A DNA stretch of 64,000 nt from Paraburkholderia largidicola (GCF_013426895.1 NZ_AP023174.1:1116001-1180000); one strand, 5' to 3'. Shown: positions 26,860 through 37,732, numbered from the stretch's first letter. Notes: generated by a model not told the origin, from the sequence alone. Numbers and translations are program-made.

Positions 26860-27642
26860 GCCTGCGGCGCTTTTGGTTTTTTTGCCTTTGCCTTTGCCTT
26901 TGCCGTGGCATGTGGCCTTTGCCTTTGCGCTGGCATCCGCGGTTTGCTTTTTCGCTGGCATCCGCGTGATGTTATTGGTTCGCATGCGTTGCCCCTGTGC
27001 GGGGCGGCACCTACTTTTCTTTGCCGCCGCAAAGAAAAGTAGGCAAAAGAAAGCGGCTCACACCGCCAGCCCGTGTGTTTACCCACGGGCCCCCATCGTC
27101 CCCACCCTTCATACGGCAACATTTCTGTTCCCGTGCGTTGCCCACGCTTCGAATGACCGCCTCACCCACTTCGAACACCCGTGCCTGGGCCAGCGGCAGC
27201 GAATGGTATGTGCCGCCCAGGTGGCAAACTGTGTGTAGGTTGTTGCGTCGTATAGCTTGGCGCTTTTACAGCGTGGAACGCGAGCGCTATCGGTCCGAAG
27301 TGAGGCGTGTGGAGCACTCAGGCCTACACACAGTTTGCCACCTGGGCGGCGGGGGACTATCTGGTAGTGCGTGCCGCGACGCGGGCACATGAAGCGGGTG
27401 AGGCGCACTGCAGGAGCGCTGGCAACGAACTTGAATCGAGAAGTTGCTGCGTGAAGTAAGGGACCGGTTGGGGTCCCTCAGGCGGGAAGAAATGTTGGCG
27501 GTGTGAGCCGCTTTCTTTTGCCTACTTTTCTTTGCGGCGGCAAAGAAAAGTAGGTGCCGCCCCGCACAGGGGCGACGCATGAAGCACGACAACAAAGCGC
27601 GGATGCCAGTTCAGGAACAGGCAAACCACCCCAGCGTCGCAG
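26860..27642. repeat. long palindromic intergenic repeat, copy B
   Basis: About 783 bp between the convergent tusA and galU genes. The ends are GCCTGCGGCGC (26860) and GCGTCGCAG (27634-27642). The internal hairpin CCTACTTTTCTTTG-N6-CAAAGAAAAGTAGG occurs at 27010-27043 and in the opposite arm at 27521-27554. The inner pair GCCCAGGTGGCAAACTGTGT / ACACAGTTTGCCACCTGGGC lies at 27215-27234 and 27328-27347. The left arm is expanded by a TTTGCC-type simple repeat (about 26886-26930) and a local duplication of CGCTGGCATCCGC. Its right half is nearly identical to that of copy C. Confidence 0.85.
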
Positions 27643-27650
27643 AAAAAAAA

Positions 27651-28532
27651 TCAACCTTCCAGGACGGGAGACCGAGTCCGCAAATATTCTTCAAAGTCAG
27701 CAGCCACTTCCGGATGCCGCAAGGCAAACTCAACAGTAGCCTTCAGGTACCCCAGCTTGCTACCACAATCAAACCGCGTCCCGTGGTACTTATAAGCGAG
27801 CACCTGCTCATCAGCCAGCAACGACTGAATCGCATCCGTGAGTTGCAACTCACCGCCAGCACCCGGCTTCAACGCGCGAATATGATCAAAAATGCGCGGC
27901 TTCAGCACATAGCGCCCGACCACCCCAAGGTTAGAAGGCGCAACCTCAGGCGCCGGCTTCTCCACGATGCCTGACATCTTGATGATGGCGTCTTCCCACT
28001 CCTTGCCATCGACAATCCCGTAAGACCGCGTCTCCGACGCCGGAATCTCTTCGACGCCAATCACCGAGCTGTGATAGTGATCGAACACCTCGATCATCTG
28101 CTGCATCACAGGCGGCTTGCCGTACAGCAAATCGTCCGCGAGGATCACGGCGAACGGATTGTCGCCCACCAGCTTTTCCGCACACAGCACCGCGTGGCCC
28201 AGACCGAGTGCCTCAGGCTGACGCACGTAGAAACAGTCCACATGGCTCGGCTTGATGCTGCGCACCAGCTCTAGCAACTTCGCCTTGCCGCGTGCTTCCA
28301 GTTCCGCCTCGATTTCGTACGACTTGTCGAAATGGTCCTCGATCGCCCGCTTGCTGCGGCCCGTCACGAAGATCATCTCGGTGATGCCGGCCGCCATCGC
28401 TTCCTCGACCGCGTACTGGATCAAAGGCTTGTCGACGATAGGCAGCATTTCCTTCGGGCTGGCCTTGGTGGCAGGGAGGAAGCGGGTGCCGAGACCCGCG
28501 ACCGGAAAGACCGCCTTTGTAACTTTTAGCAT
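27651..28532 (-). CDS. galU: UTP--glucose-1-phosphate uridylyltransferase
   Basis: Makes UDP-glucose from UTP and glucose-1-phosphate for envelope and exopolysaccharide synthesis. The 293-residue length is typical. The nucleotidyltransferase signature [20 protein letters not shown] (about 12-31) and the following [13 protein letters not shown] are present, as are [23 protein letters not shown] and [20 protein letters not shown]. The ATG is at 28532. It lies 71 bp downstream of valS on the same strand and may be read from the valS promoter as well as its own. It ends 8 bp from repeat copy B. Confidence 0.95.
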   Translation of the reverse strand: MLKVTKAVFPVAGLGTRFLPATKASPKEMLPIVDKPLIQYAVEEAMAAGITEMIFVTGRSKRAIEDHFDKSYEIEAELEARGKAKLLELVRSIKPSHVDCFYVRQPEALGLGHAVLCAEKLVGDNPFAVILADDLLYGKPPVMQQMIEVFDHYHSSVIGVEEIPASETRSYGIVDGKEWEDAIIKMSGIVEKPAPEVAPSNLGVVGRYVLKPRIFDHIRALKPGAGGELQLTDAIQSLLADEQVLAYKYHGTRFDCGSKLGYLKATVEFALRHPEVAADFEEYLRTRSPVLEG

Positions 28533-28603
28533 GTGTGTACCCTGCGTCCTCTGGTTTGGGATGCGCGCCGGCGCCGGGTGGCTCGGCGCGCATGCAGCGT
28601 CAA

Positions 28604-31477
28604 TCAGGCAGGCAAACGCGACAGTTGTGCCGTCAGCTTGCCAATCGTGGTCTGGTATTCTGCCAGCCTTTTCTGCTCCTGCTCAACGACCGCCGGCGGC
28701 GCTTTTGCAACAAAACTCTCGTTCTGCAGCTTGGCGTTACATTTCGAAACTTCTGCGTTCAGTCTCGCAATCTCTTTTGACAAGCGCTCGCGCTCCGCGG
28801 CGACGTCGATCTCTACCTTCAGCACGAGCTTGTCCGTTCCTACGATAGCAATCGGCGCGCCATGTGCCTGTGCATCCAGCGTCGCTTCGTCGGCGATGAT
28901 CTGCACTTCGGACAAACGCGCCAACGCCTGCGCGTAAGGCGCGAACGTCGCCAGACGCTCCGCGTTGCCCGTCACCAGTAGCGGCACCTTCGTCGCCGGC
29001 GACAGATTCATCTCGCCGCGCAGGTTCCGGCACGCGTCGATCACGGCTTTCAGATCGGCGGCCCATTGTTCGGCCGATTCGTCGATCTTGCCCGGTTCGG
29101 CGATCGGGTAGGGCTGCGTCATGATCGACGCCTCGCCTTCCGCACGGCCTTCCGGGTACTTCGCCGCGAGCGGCGCCACCTTTTGCCACAACGCTTCCGT
29201 AATGAAAGGAATCACCGGGTGCGCGAGGCGCAGCACCGTTTCGAGCACCCGCAACAGCGTGCGGCGCGTGGCGCGCTGCTGCTCGGGCGTGCCCGTCTGG
29301 ATCTGCACCTTCGCCAGTTCGAGATACCAGTCACAGTATTCGTCCCACACGAACTTGTATAGGGCGTTCGCCACATTGTCGAATCGATAGTCGGCAAAGC
29401 CCTTTTCGACTTCGGTTTCGACGCGCTGAAGCAGCGACACGATCCAGCGGTCGGCCTGCGAGAAGTCCGTGTAGCCGCCCGGGCCGCAATCGCCCGGTTG
29501 GCAGGCGCCCGGCTTCGAGAAGCCGCAGTCGTGGCCTTCGCAGTTCATCAGCACGAAGCGCGTTGCGTTCCACAGCTTGTTGCAGAAGTTGCGATAGCCT
29601 TCGCAGCGCGCGAGGTCGAAATTGACGTTGCGGCCGAGCGTCGCCATCGACGCCATCGTAAAGCGCAGCGCATCCGTGCCGAACGCCGGAATGCCGTCGG
29701 GGAATTCCTTGCGCGTCTTCTTTTCGATCGACGCCGCCTGCTTCGGATTCATCAGGCCCGTGGTGCGCTTGGCAACCAGCGCGTCGAGGCCAATGCCGTC
29801 GACGATATCGATCGGGTCGAGCGTGTTGCCCTTGCTCTTCGACATCTTCTGGCCTTCGGCATCGCGCACCAGACCGTGCACGTAGACGGTGTCGAACGGC
29901 ACCTTGCCGGTGAAGTGCGTGGTCATCATGACCATGCGCGCGACCCAGAAGAAGATGATGTCGAAGCCCGTCACCAGTACCGACGACGGCAGGAACGCTT
30001 TCAGTTCGGGCGTCTCGCTCGGCCAGCCGAGCGACGAGAACGGCACCAGCGCCGACGAGAACCACGTGTCGAGCACGTCTTCGTCACGCTTCAGTGCGCC
30101 CTTGTAGCCTTGAGCGTCGGCCTTGGCGCGTGCGTCCTCTTCCGTCTTCGCGACGAAGATTTCGCCGTTCTCGCCGTACCACGCGGGAATCTGATGGCCC
30201 CACCACAATTGACGCGAGATGCACCAGTCCTGGATGTTCTCGAGCCACTGGTAGTAGGTGGTCGTCCAGTTTTCCGGCACGAACTTGATCTGGCCGTTGC
30301 GTACCACATCGAGCGATGTTTCCGTGATCGACTTGCCCGGATTGAAGGTGCCTTCCGGCGCGGGCTTGGTCATGGCGACGAACCATTGGTCCGTGAGCAT
30401 CGGCTCGATGACGACGTTCGTCCGGTCGCCGCGCGGCACCATCAGCTTGTGCGGCTTGACGGATTCGAGCAGCCCGAGCGCTTCCAGATCCGCGACGACC
30501 TGCTTGCGCGCTTCGAAGCGGTCCATGCCGCGATACTTTTCGGGCGCGTTGTCGTTGATCTTCGCGTCGAGCGTGAGGATTTCGATCTGCGGCAGCTTAT
30601 GGCGCAGGCCGACCTGATAGTCGTTGAAATCGTGCGCGGGCGTGACTTTCACGACGCCCGTGCCGAATTCGCGATCCACATAGTCGTCGGCGATGATGGG
30701 GATTTCGCGGTCCGTGAGCGGCAGCTTGACGGTCTTGCCGATCAGATGCGCGTAACGCTCGTCTTCCGGATGAACCATCGCGGCGACGTCGCCGAGCATG
30801 GTTTCGGGGCGCGTCGTCGCGACAGTCAGATGGCCCGAGCCGTCCGACAGCGGATACTGGATGTGCCACAGGCTGCCGTTTTCTTCTTCGCTGACCACTT
30901 CGAGATCGGACACGGCCGTGAGCAGCACCGGGTCCCAGTTCACGAGGCGCTTGCCGCGATAGATCAGGCCCTGTTCATACAGACGTACGAACACGTCGCG
31001 CACGGCAGCCGACATCTTGTCGTCCATCGTGAAGTATTCGCGCGACCAGTCGATCGACGCGCCCAGACGCCGCACCTGGCCCGTAATCGTGGAGCCGGAC
31101 TGCTGCTTCCATTCCCACACGCGCTCGACGAACTTTTCGCGGCCGAGGTCATGGCGCGACACGCCCTGCGCGTCCAGCTGGCGCTCGACGACGATCTGCG
31201 TCGCAATGCCCGCGTGGTCCGTGCCGGGCACCCACAGCGTGTTTTCGCCGAGCATCCGGTGGTAGCGCGTCAGGCCGTCCATGATCGTCTGGTTGAACGC
31301 GTGGCCCATGTGCAGCGTGCCCGTGACGTTGGGCGGCGGCAACTGGATCGAGAAATTCTTGCGGCCCGGCTCCATGGTCGGAGCGGCGTAGCCGCGTTTT
31401 TCCCATTCGGGGCCCCATTGGGCCTCGATCGTCTGCGGCTCGAAACTCTTGGCCAGCGTGCTGTCGCTTGTCGTCAT
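28604..31477 (-). CDS. valS: valine--tRNA ligase
   Basis: Charges tRNA-Val. It is a 957-residue class I synthetase with the HIGH-type motif [15 protein letters not shown] (about 49-63), the editing (CP1) domain, and the KMSKS loop [13 protein letters not shown] (about 546-558). The C-terminal coiled-coil arm ([20 protein letters not shown]) is present. The frame extends two codons upstream to a TTG, but the ATG at 31477 is the more probable start. It is divergent from the helicase gene; the 227-bp gap should carry both promoters. Confidence 0.96.
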   Translation of the reverse strand: MTTSDSTLAKSFEPQTIEAQWGPEWEKRGYAAPTMEPGRKNFSIQLPPPNVTGTLHMGHAFNQTIMDGLTRYHRMLGENTLWVPGTDHAGIATQIVVERQLDAQGVSRHDLGREKFVERVWEWKQQSGSTITGQVRRLGASIDWSREYFTMDDKMSAAVRDVFVRLYEQGLIYRGKRLVNWDPVLLTAVSDLEVVSEEENGSLWHIQYPLSDGSGHLTVATTRPETMLGDVAAMVHPEDERYAHLIGKTVKLPLTDREIPIIADDYVDREFGTGVVKVTPAHDFNDYQVGLRHKLPQIEILTLDAKINDNAPEKYRGMDRFEARKQVVADLEALGLLESVKPHKLMVPRGDRTNVVIEPMLTDQWFVAMTKPAPEGTFNPGKSITETSLDVVRNGQIKFVPENWTTTYYQWLENIQDWCISRQLWWGHQIPAWYGENGEIFVAKTEEDARAKADAQGYKGALKRDEDVLDTWFSSALVPFSSLGWPSETPELKAFLPSSVLVTGFDIIFFWVARMVMMTTHFTGKVPFDTVYVHGLVRDAEGQKMSKSKGNTLDPIDIVDGIGLDALVAKRTTGLMNPKQAASIEKKTRKEFPDGIPAFGTDALRFTMASMATLGRNVNFDLARCEGYRNFCNKLWNATRFVLMNCEGHDCGFSKPGACQPGDCGPGGYTDFSQADRWIVSLLQRVETEVEKGFADYRFDNVANALYKFVWDEYCDWYLELAKVQIQTGTPEQQRATRRTLLRVLETVLRLAHPVIPFITEALWQKVAPLAAKYPEGRAEGEASIMTQPYPIAEPGKIDESAEQWAADLKAVIDACRNLRGEMNLSPATKVPLLVTGNAERLATFAPYAQALARLSEVQIIADEATLDAQAHGAPIAIVGTDKLVLKVEIDVAAERERLSKEIARLNAEVSKCNAKLQNESFVAKAPPAVVEQEQKRLAEYQTTIGKLTAQLSRLPA

Positions 31478-31657
31478 CGTCAAAATCTGCCGGAAAATGC
31501 GTGGAAAGATGCCTGAAACCTTGAATTATAAAGGGATGCGGCAGGCGCGGGCCGCGCTTGCCCTCGCGGCTGCGCATCGCGGGCGCCAGGGGGCGCGCAA
31601 TCAGCCGCCGAATCGGGCGCGGAAATCACGCGGCCGGGCAGCATAGCCCCACGGTCT

Positions 31658-31663
31658 TATAAT
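31658..31663 (+). promoter_or_regulatory. candidate -10 box for the helicase gene
   Basis: A consensus TATAAT 42 bp before the helicase start codon. The base positions expected for a -35 box (CGGGCA, 31635-31640) match poorly, so this is a weak assignment. Confidence 0.35.
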
Positions 31664-31704
31664 GACGGACCACCCGCCGCAACCGTTGTTTCTCCTCCTG
31701 ATCC

Positions 31705-34071
31705 ATGCCCGAACTGCTCGCGAACCTGAACCCCGAACAACACGCCGCCGTCACGCTGCCGAACGAACCGGCGCTCATTCTGGCGGGCGCAGGCAGCGGC
31801 AAGACACGCGTGCTGATCACGCGGATCGCGTGGCTGATCCAGCAAGGCCTGGCATCGCCGCCGACCATTCTCGGCGTCACCTTCACGAACAAGGCCGCGC
31901 GCGAAATGATGTCGCGCCTGTCGGCGCTGCTGCCCATCGACACGCGCGGCATGTGGATCGGCACGTTCCACGGCCTGTGCAACCGGATGCTGCGCGCGCA
32001 TTTCCGCGACGCGGGTCTGCCGCAGACGTTCCAGATTCTCGACACGTCGGACCAGCTTTCCGCGATCAAGCGCCTGATGAAGGGCCTGAATATCGACGAC
32101 GAGAAATATCCGGCGAAGAACCTGCAGTACTTCATCAACAACGCGAAGGAGCAGGGGCTGCGCGCGAAAGACGTCGACGCGTCCGACAACTTCAACCGCA
32201 AGTTCGTCGAGCTGTATGAAGCGTACGACCAGCAATGCCAGCGCGAAGGCGTGGTCGATTTTCCGGAACTGCTGCTGCGTTGCTACGAGCTGCTGTCGTA
32301 CAACCCGCCGCTGCGCGCGCACTACCAGGCGCGCTTCCGTCACATTCTGGTCGATGAGTTTCAGGACACGAACAAACTGCAATATGCGTGGCTGAAGCTG
32401 CTGGCGGGCGAGCACAACGCGATTTTTGCCGTCGGTGACGACGACCAGTCCATCTATGCGTTCCGCGGCGCGAACGTCGGCAACATGCGCGACTTCGAGC
32501 AGGAGTTCAAGGTTCGCAACCTGATCAAGCTCGAACAGAATTACCGCTCGCACGGCCATATTCTCGATGCCGCGAACCACCTGATCGCGAACAACTCGCG
32601 GCGGCTCGGCAAGAACCTGCGCACCGACGCGGGCCACGGCGAGCCGGTGCGCGTCTACGAGGCGGCCACGGATTCGCAGGAAGCGGGCTGGATCGTCGAA
32701 GAAATTCGCGCGCTGATCAACACGGGCGCCTCGCGCAGCGAGATTGCCGTGCTGTACCGGAGCAACGCGCAGTCGCGGACGATCGAACATACGCTGGTGA
32801 ACGCGGGCATTCCGTATCGCGTGTATGGCGGCTTGCGCTTTTTCGAGCGTCAGGAAGTGAAGCACGCGCTCGCGTATCTGCGTCTGATCGACAATCCGAA
32901 CGACGACACAGCGTTCGCGCGCGTCGTCAATTTCCCGACGCGTGGCATCGGCGCGCGTTCGATCGAACAGCTGGCGGACGCGGCGCGTCTTTACAACACG
33001 TCGATGGCCGTGGCGATTCCGTACGTGACGGGCAAGGCGGGCACGAGCCTCGGCGGCTTTGCGAATCTGATCGCGAAGATGCGCGCCGAAACGGCGCAGA
33101 TGAGCCTGCCCGAAACGGTCGAATACGTGGTGCGCGCAAGCGGCCTGTCCGAGTTCTATCAGAACGAGCGCGAAGGTCAGGATCGGCTCGAAAACTTGCA
33201 GGAACTGGTCAACGCGGCGACGGCCTTCGTCAGTGAAGAAGGCTACGGCCTCGATACGCCCGCGCGCTCGATTCCGCTGCGTCCGGGCGCGACGGCGGCG
33301 CCCGAACTGGTCGTTGCGACCGACGATCCGGGTGTCGACGTGCTCGACGCCGTGGATCCCACCGACCCGGCGCAAAACCCCGACACGATGACGCCGCTCG
33401 CGGGCTTCCTGTCGCACGCCTCGCTCGAAGCAGGCGACAACCAGGCGCAGGCCGGCCAGGAAGCCGTGCAACTGATGACCGTGCATGCGGCGAAGGGCCT
33501 CGAATTCACGGCAGTGTTCATCACGGGTCTCGAAGAGGGCCTGTTCCCGCACGAGAACAGCGCGATGGAAACGGACGGCCTCGAAGAAGAGCGCCGTCTG
33601 ATGTACGTCGCGATTACGCGTGCGAAGGAGCGGCTGTATCTGTCGTTTGCGCAGAGCCGGATGCTGCATGGCCAGACGCGTTACAACATCCGCTCGCGCT
33701 TCTTCGACGAATTGCCGCAGGAAACGCTCAAATGGCTGACGCCGAAAGTCGAAGCGGGCGCGCGCTGGGGCGGCCGTTCCGATAACGCGGGCTGGGGTCG
33801 CGACTGGTTCTCGCGGCCGGATCGCAAACAGGGTTATGGCGGCGGGGCGTCGACGGAGGCGAGCGCGCCTTTGCCCGCGTTTGCGAACGAACAGCGCGCC
33901 GCGGACACCGGCTTCCGCGTCGGCCAGCAGGTATTCCACACGAAGTTCGGCGAAGGCACGATCACGGCGCTCGAAGGCGGCGGTACCGACGCGAAGGCGC
34001 AGGTCAAGTTCAAGCGACACGGCGAGAAATGGCTCGCGCTGGCTGTCGCGAAACTGCAGGCGGTCGAATGA
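31705..34071 (+). CDS. uvrD: UvrD/PcrA-type superfamily 1 DNA helicase
   Basis: A 788-residue 3'-to-5' helicase of the UvrD/PcrA/Rep class used in repair and replication restart. Motifs in order: Q-motif NPEQHAAV, Walker A LAGAGSGKT (26-34), motif Ia GVTFTNKAAREM, motif II VDEFQDTN (about 213-220), motif III GDDDQSIYAFRGA, motif IV region NYRSHGHIL, motif V VQLMTVHAAKGLEF and motif VI EEERRLMYVAITRAKE. The C-terminal tail (VGQQVFHTKFGEGTITALEG) is the UvrD/PcrA-type end domain. Which of UvrD or PcrA it should be called cannot be decided here. It overlaps the next gene by ATGA. Confidence 0.92.
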   Translation: MPELLANLNPEQHAAVTLPNEPALILAGAGSGKTRVLITRIAWLIQQGLASPPTILGVTFTNKAAREMMSRLSALLPIDTRGMWIGTFHGLCNRMLRAHFRDAGLPQTFQILDTSDQLSAIKRLMKGLNIDDEKYPAKNLQYFINNAKEQGLRAKDVDASDNFNRKFVELYEAYDQQCQREGVVDFPELLLRCYELLSYNPPLRAHYQARFRHILVDEFQDTNKLQYAWLKLLAGEHNAIFAVGDDDQSIYAFRGANVGNMRDFEQEFKVRNLIKLEQNYRSHGHILDAANHLIANNSRRLGKNLRTDAGHGEPVRVYEAATDSQEAGWIVEEIRALINTGASRSEIAVLYRSNAQSRTIEHTLVNAGIPYRVYGGLRFFERQEVKHALAYLRLIDNPNDDTAFARVVNFPTRGIGARSIEQLADAARLYNTSMAVAIPYVTGKAGTSLGGFANLIAKMRAETAQMSLPETVEYVVRASGLSEFYQNEREGQDRLENLQELVNAATAFVSEEGYGLDTPARSIPLRPGATAAPELVVATDDPGVDVLDAVDPTDPAQNPDTMTPLAGFLSHASLEAGDNQAQAGQEAVQLMTVHAAKGLEFTAVFITGLEEGLFPHENSAMETDGLEEERRLMYVAITRAKERLYLSFAQSRMLHGQTRYNIRSRFFDELPQETLKWLTPKVEAGARWGGRSDNAGWGRDWFSRPDRKQGYGGGASTEASAPLPAFANEQRAADTGFRVGQQVFHTKFGEGTITALEGGGTDAKAQVKFKRHGEKWLALAVAKLQAVE

Positions 34072-34856
34072 GCGCGCTGCCGTCCGAAGCGACGATTCCG
34101 CGCCGCCCGCTCGGCGTGATGGCGGCACTGCCCGACGAACTCGGCGATCTCGTCGCATCGATGCGGGCCGAGGGCGCAGTCGAAACCATCACGCACGGCA
34201 AGCGCGACTATCACATTGGCACAGTGCACGACGCGCCGTGCGTCGTGACGCTGGCGCGCGTCGGCAAGGTCGCGGCGGCGGCGACGGTCAGCGCGCTGAT
34301 ACACGCGTTCGACGTCGAGGCTGTGGTGTTCACGGGCGTGGCGGGCGGTGTCGGGCCCGCAGTGCGAATCGGCGATATCGTCGTGGCCGAAACGTTGATG
34401 CAGCACGATCTGGATGCGTCGCCGCTTTTTCCGCGCTTCGAAGTGCCGCTGCTCGGCATGTCGCGCTTTGCCGCCGACGCGCCGTTGACGGCCGCGTTGC
34501 GCAACGCCTGCGAGCGCTTCGTCGAAGAAGAGGGCGCGGCGCTGTCGCAGCGTTTTCTGACGGAAGCGGCGCCGACGGTGCATTGCGGCCTGATCATCAG
34601 CGGTGACCAGTTCGTCGCCAGCGCGACGTCCGTCGATCTGCTGCGCGCCGCGTTGCCCGATGCGCTCGCCGTCGAAATGGAAGGCGCGGCGATCGCGCAG
34701 GTCTGCTACGAGTACGGCGTGCCGTGCGCGATCGTGCGAACCATTTCCGATACGGCGGACGCGCATGCGCCCGCGTCGTTCGTCACGTTTCTGACTGAAC
34801 TGGCGGGCACGTATTCGAGCGGGATTCTCCGGCGGTTCCTGTCGGCGCGCGGTTGA
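34068..34856 (+). CDS. 5'-methylthioadenosine/S-adenosylhomocysteine nucleosidase-like protein
   Basis: A 262-residue member of the PNP/UDP phosphorylase family, MTA/SAH nucleosidase branch. Visible are PLGVMAALPDELGDLV near the N terminus, VVFTGVAGGVGPAVRIGDIV, IISGDQFVAS, the substrate-binding LAVEMEGAAIAQVCYEYGVP and the catalytic aspartate in RTISDTADAHAP. It would cleave adenine from methylthioadenosine or S-adenosylhomocysteine. The start ATG at 34068 overlaps the helicase stop. It is convergent with prpE, with only 24 bp between the stops and a short GCGCCG/CGGCGC stem. Confidence 0.88.
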   Translation: MSALPSEATIPRRPLGVMAALPDELGDLVASMRAEGAVETITHGKRDYHIGTVHDAPCVVTLARVGKVAAAATVSALIHAFDVEAVVFTGVAGGVGPAVRIGDIVVAETLMQHDLDASPLFPRFEVPLLGMSRFAADAPLTAALRNACERFVEEEGAALSQRFLTEAAPTVHCGLIISGDQFVASATSVDLLRAALPDALAVEMEGAAIAQVCYEYGVPCAIVRTISDTADAHAPASFVTFLTELAGTYSSGILRRFLSARG

Positions 34857-34880
34857 GACGCGCGCCGTTTTTCACGGCGC

Positions 34881-36788
34881 TCACTTTGCGCTGAACGCAG
34901 CCGCGACGGCGTCGCGGATCTGCTGCAATGCCGACGGATCTTCGATGGTCGGCAGATCGCCGGGGTCGCGGCCTTCGGCGAGCGCCGCGATCGCGCGGCG
35001 CAACAGCTTGCCGGAGCGGGTCTTCGGCAGCATCGACACCAGCACGACATGCGCGGGTCGCGCGATTGCGCCCAGCTGACGGTCGACGGTCGCGCACAGT
35101 TCGGCGGACAGCTTCGCGCGCGCTTCATCGGATTCGTACGCGCCCGCGTCGCGCACGACGACGAACGCGACGGCGGCCTGTCCTTTCACCTGATCCGTCA
35201 CGCCCACGACGGCGACTTCCGCGACGGCCTTGTGCGCCGATAGCGCCTCTTCGATTTCCCGCGTGCCGAGGCGATGGCCGGCGACGTTGATCACGTCGTC
35301 GGTGCGGCCGAGGATCGTCACGTAGCCGTCTTCGTCCTGAATGCCCCAGTCGAAGGTCGAATAGAGCTGCTGGTTCGGCACGCTCTCCCAATACGTTTTG
35401 ACGAAGCGTTTATCGTCGCCCCATACCGTCGACATGCAGCCCGGCGGCAACGGATAGCCGAGCGTGATGACGCCTTTTTCGCCGGGCGCGCACGGCTCGC
35501 CCGTGTGCTCGTTGCGCAGCGTCAGGTCGTAGCCGTAGCAGGGCACGCCCGGCGAGCCGAGCTTTTGCGGCAGCGCTTCGACGCCGCGCTGGATCGCGAG
35601 AATCGGCCAGCCGGTTTCCGTCTGCCAGAAGTTGTCGACGACGGGCTTGCCGAGCGCGTCGGTGATCCACGACGCCGTCGGCTCGTCGAGCGGCTCGCCC
35701 GCGAGGAAGAGCGTGCGCAGGCTCGACAGATCGGCCTGTTTCAGCAGCGCCGGGTCCTGCTTTTTCAGCACGCGGATGGCCGTCGGCGCCGTGAACATCA
35801 GATTGATCTTGTGCTGCTCGACGAGCCGCCACCAGATGCCGCCGTCGGGGCGGATCGGGGTGCCTTCGTACATGACCGTCGTGAGGCCCGCGATCAGCGG
35901 CGCGTAGACGATGTAGCTGTGGCCGACCACCCAGCCGACGTCGGACGCGGTGAACATCGTGTCGCCCGCTTTGCCCTGGAAGATGTATTCCATCGATGCC
36001 GCGAGCGCCACGGCATAGCCGCCGACATCGCGTTGCACGCCTTTGGGCTTGCCCGTCGTGCCGGACGTATAGAGCACGTACGACGGCTCCGTCGATTCGA
36101 GCCATTCGCATTGCACGTGCGCGTCGAAGAATTGCTCGCGCAGTGGTTCGTAGGCGACGAGATAGGGCGCGTTCAGGCGCTCGGGCGCCAGTTGCCGGTC
36201 GATCAGCAGCACCTTGGGCGTCTTGTGCGTCGCGCGCGACAGCGCTTCGTCGACGAGCGGCGTGTAGTCGATCACCTTGCCTGCGCGCGCGCCGGCGTCG
36301 GCTGTGACGATCAGCGCGGGTTTTGCGTCGTCGATGCGCGCGGCGAGATTGGGCGCGGCGAAGCCGCCGAACACCACCGAGTGGATCGCGCCGAGACGCG
36401 CGCACGCGAGCATGGCGAACACGGCTTCGGGGATCATCGGAAGATAGATGAGCACGCGGTCGCTGCGCTTGACGCCGAGCGAGCGCATCACGGCTGCCAT
36501 GCGGTTCACTTCCGCGTGCAGATCGGCAAACGTGTAGCGGCGCTCGATGCCCGTTTCCGTCGATATATATACGAGGGCGTTTTGTTGTGCGCGTTCCGCG
36601 AGATGGCGGTCCACCGCGTTGTGGCAGAGGTTCGTTTTTCCGCCGACGAACCAGCGCGCGAAGGGTGGGTTCGAGCGGTCGAGGACGGTGTCGAATGGGG
36701 TTTGCCAGTGGATACGGTTGGCCTCTTCGCGCCAGAAGTCTTCAGGGGATTCGATCGAGCGGCGGTGGAATTCGCGGTAGGTGGTCAT
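34881..36788 (-). CDS. prpE: propionate--CoA ligase (acetyl-CoA synthetase family)
   Basis: An AMP-forming acyl-CoA synthetase of 635 residues. The N terminus TYREFHRRSIESPEDFWREE and the early FARWFVGGKTNLCHNAVDRH are typical of PrpE. The P-loop-like YTSGTTGKPKGVQRD and the acylation-site lysine in KTRSGKLLRRAI near the C terminus are intact. It activates propionate (and probably acetate). The reading frame runs on into repeat copy C, but the ATG at 36788 is the family start; it has AGGGG in front. The rest of the methylcitrate pathway is not in the window. Confidence 0.9.
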   Translation of the reverse strand: MTTYREFHRRSIESPEDFWREEANRIHWQTPFDTVLDRSNPPFARWFVGGKTNLCHNAVDRHLAERAQQNALVYISTETGIERRYTFADLHAEVNRMAAVMRSLGVKRSDRVLIYLPMIPEAVFAMLACARLGAIHSVVFGGFAAPNLAARIDDAKPALIVTADAGARAGKVIDYTPLVDEALSRATHKTPKVLLIDRQLAPERLNAPYLVAYEPLREQFFDAHVQCEWLESTEPSYVLYTSGTTGKPKGVQRDVGGYAVALAASMEYIFQGKAGDTMFTASDVGWVVGHSYIVYAPLIAGLTTVMYEGTPIRPDGGIWWRLVEQHKINLMFTAPTAIRVLKKQDPALLKQADLSSLRTLFLAGEPLDEPTASWITDALGKPVVDNFWQTETGWPILAIQRGVEALPQKLGSPGVPCYGYDLTLRNEHTGEPCAPGEKGVITLGYPLPPGCMSTVWGDDKRFVKTYWESVPNQQLYSTFDWGIQDEDGYVTILGRTDDVINVAGHRLGTREIEEALSAHKAVAEVAVVGVTDQVKGQAAVAFVVVRDAGAYESDEARAKLSAELCATVDRQLGAIARPAHVVLVSMLPKTRSGKLLRRAIAALAEGRDPGDLPTIEDPSALQQIRDAVAAAFSAK

Positions 36789-36890
36789 TGGGCGTGGCCC
36801 CTCCTGGCTTTTGGCTTTTCGCTGGCGCGGGTTTTCACAGGATAGAGCAGGGGTTGTGGTGGGGGCAACGCGGGTAGACCATGGTTTTTT

Positions 36891-37626
36891 GTCTGCGACG
36901 CTTTGGGTGGTCTGCTTATGTTGTCGCTGGCATCCGCTAGATGTTATTGGTTCGCACGCGTTGCCCCTGTGCGGGGCGGCACCTACTTTTCTTTGCCGCC
37001 GCAAAGAAAAGTAGGCAAAAGAAAGCGGCTCACACCGCCAGCCCGTGTGTTTATCCACGGGCCCCCAACGTCCCCATCCTTCATACGGCAACTTCTTTGT
37101 TTGTGTGCGTTGCCAACGCTCTAAATGAGCGCCTCACCCGCTTCAAATACCCGTACCAAGGCAAGCGTCAGCGAATGGTATGCGCCGCCCAGGTGGCAAA
37201 CGGTGTGCAGGTTGTCGCGTCGTATAGCCTGGTGCTCTTACAGTGTGCGGCGCATGCGCTATCGGTCCGAAGTGAGGCGTGCGGAGAACTTGGGCCGACA
37301 CACAGTTTGCCACCTGGGCGGCGGGGGACTGTCTGGTGGTGCGTGCCACGACGCGGGCACATGAAGCGGGTGAGGCGCACTGCAGGAGCGCTGGCAACGA
37401 ACTTGAATCGAGAAGTTGCCGCGTGAAGTAAGGGACCGGTTGGGGTCCCTCAGGCGGGAAGAAATGTTGGCGGTGTGAGCCGCTTTCTTTTGCCTACTTT
37501 TCTTTGCGGCGGCAAAGAAAAGTAGGTGCCGCCCCGCACAGGGGCGACGCGTGAAGCACCAATAACATCTAGCGGATGCCAGCGACAACATAAGCAGACC
37601 ACCCAGCTTCCGCTATGCAAACAAAA
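36891..37626. repeat. long palindromic intergenic repeat, copy C
   Basis: About 736 bp. The left end is GTCTGCGACGC at 36891. Hairpins CCTACTTTTCTTTG-N6-CAAAGAAAAGTAGG lie at 36982-37015 and, in the opposite arm, 37493-37526. The inner inverted pair is at about 37187-37206 and 37299-37318. The right outer end has decayed (AGCTTCCGCTATGC where others have AGCGTCGCAGAC). Unlike the other copies it is between two minus-strand genes, upstream of prpE and downstream of the MFS pump gene. The left half is closest to copy D, the right half to copy B. Together with the next feature it fills the 944-bp gap. Confidence 0.85.
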
Positions 37627-37720
37627 GCCCAAGTGCCGCCCCGCACAGGGGCAAACGCACGCAGACCGATAACCTGGCGCGGATGCCAGCGCAAACCCCA
37701 GAACACCACCTGGCAACACC
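37627..37720. repeat. partial extra right end of the same repeat family
   Basis: GTGCCGCCCCGCACAGGGGC, then GGCGCGGATGCCAGCGCAAAC and ACCACC, repeat the outer right-arm sequence of the family directly behind copy C but without the CCTACTTTTC hairpin. It looks like a remnant of a second copy or a duplicated end. Confidence 0.65.
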
Positions 37721-37732
37721 CGCGCCGGCAGG

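Noticed and set aside
29498..31516. A 672-codon plus-strand frame opposite valS
   Set aside because: Antisense shadow of a clear valS gene.
34029..34067. An upstream extension of the nucleosidase gene into the helicase gene
   Set aside because: The ATG at 34068 in an ATGA overlap gives the expected family N terminus; the extension has no homology-like features.
31657..34158. An 833-codon open frame on the minus strand opposite the helicase gene
   Set aside because: Antisense shadow of the UvrD-type gene; composition is Arg/Ala/His-rich with no motif.
36941..37426. A 161-codon frame in repeat copy C, resembling a 181-codon frame in copy D (41108-41653)
   Set aside because: The same frame is stopped in copies A and B, has no usual start context, and the similarity follows from DNA repeat identity. 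Other frames on both strands of the repeats are equally open.
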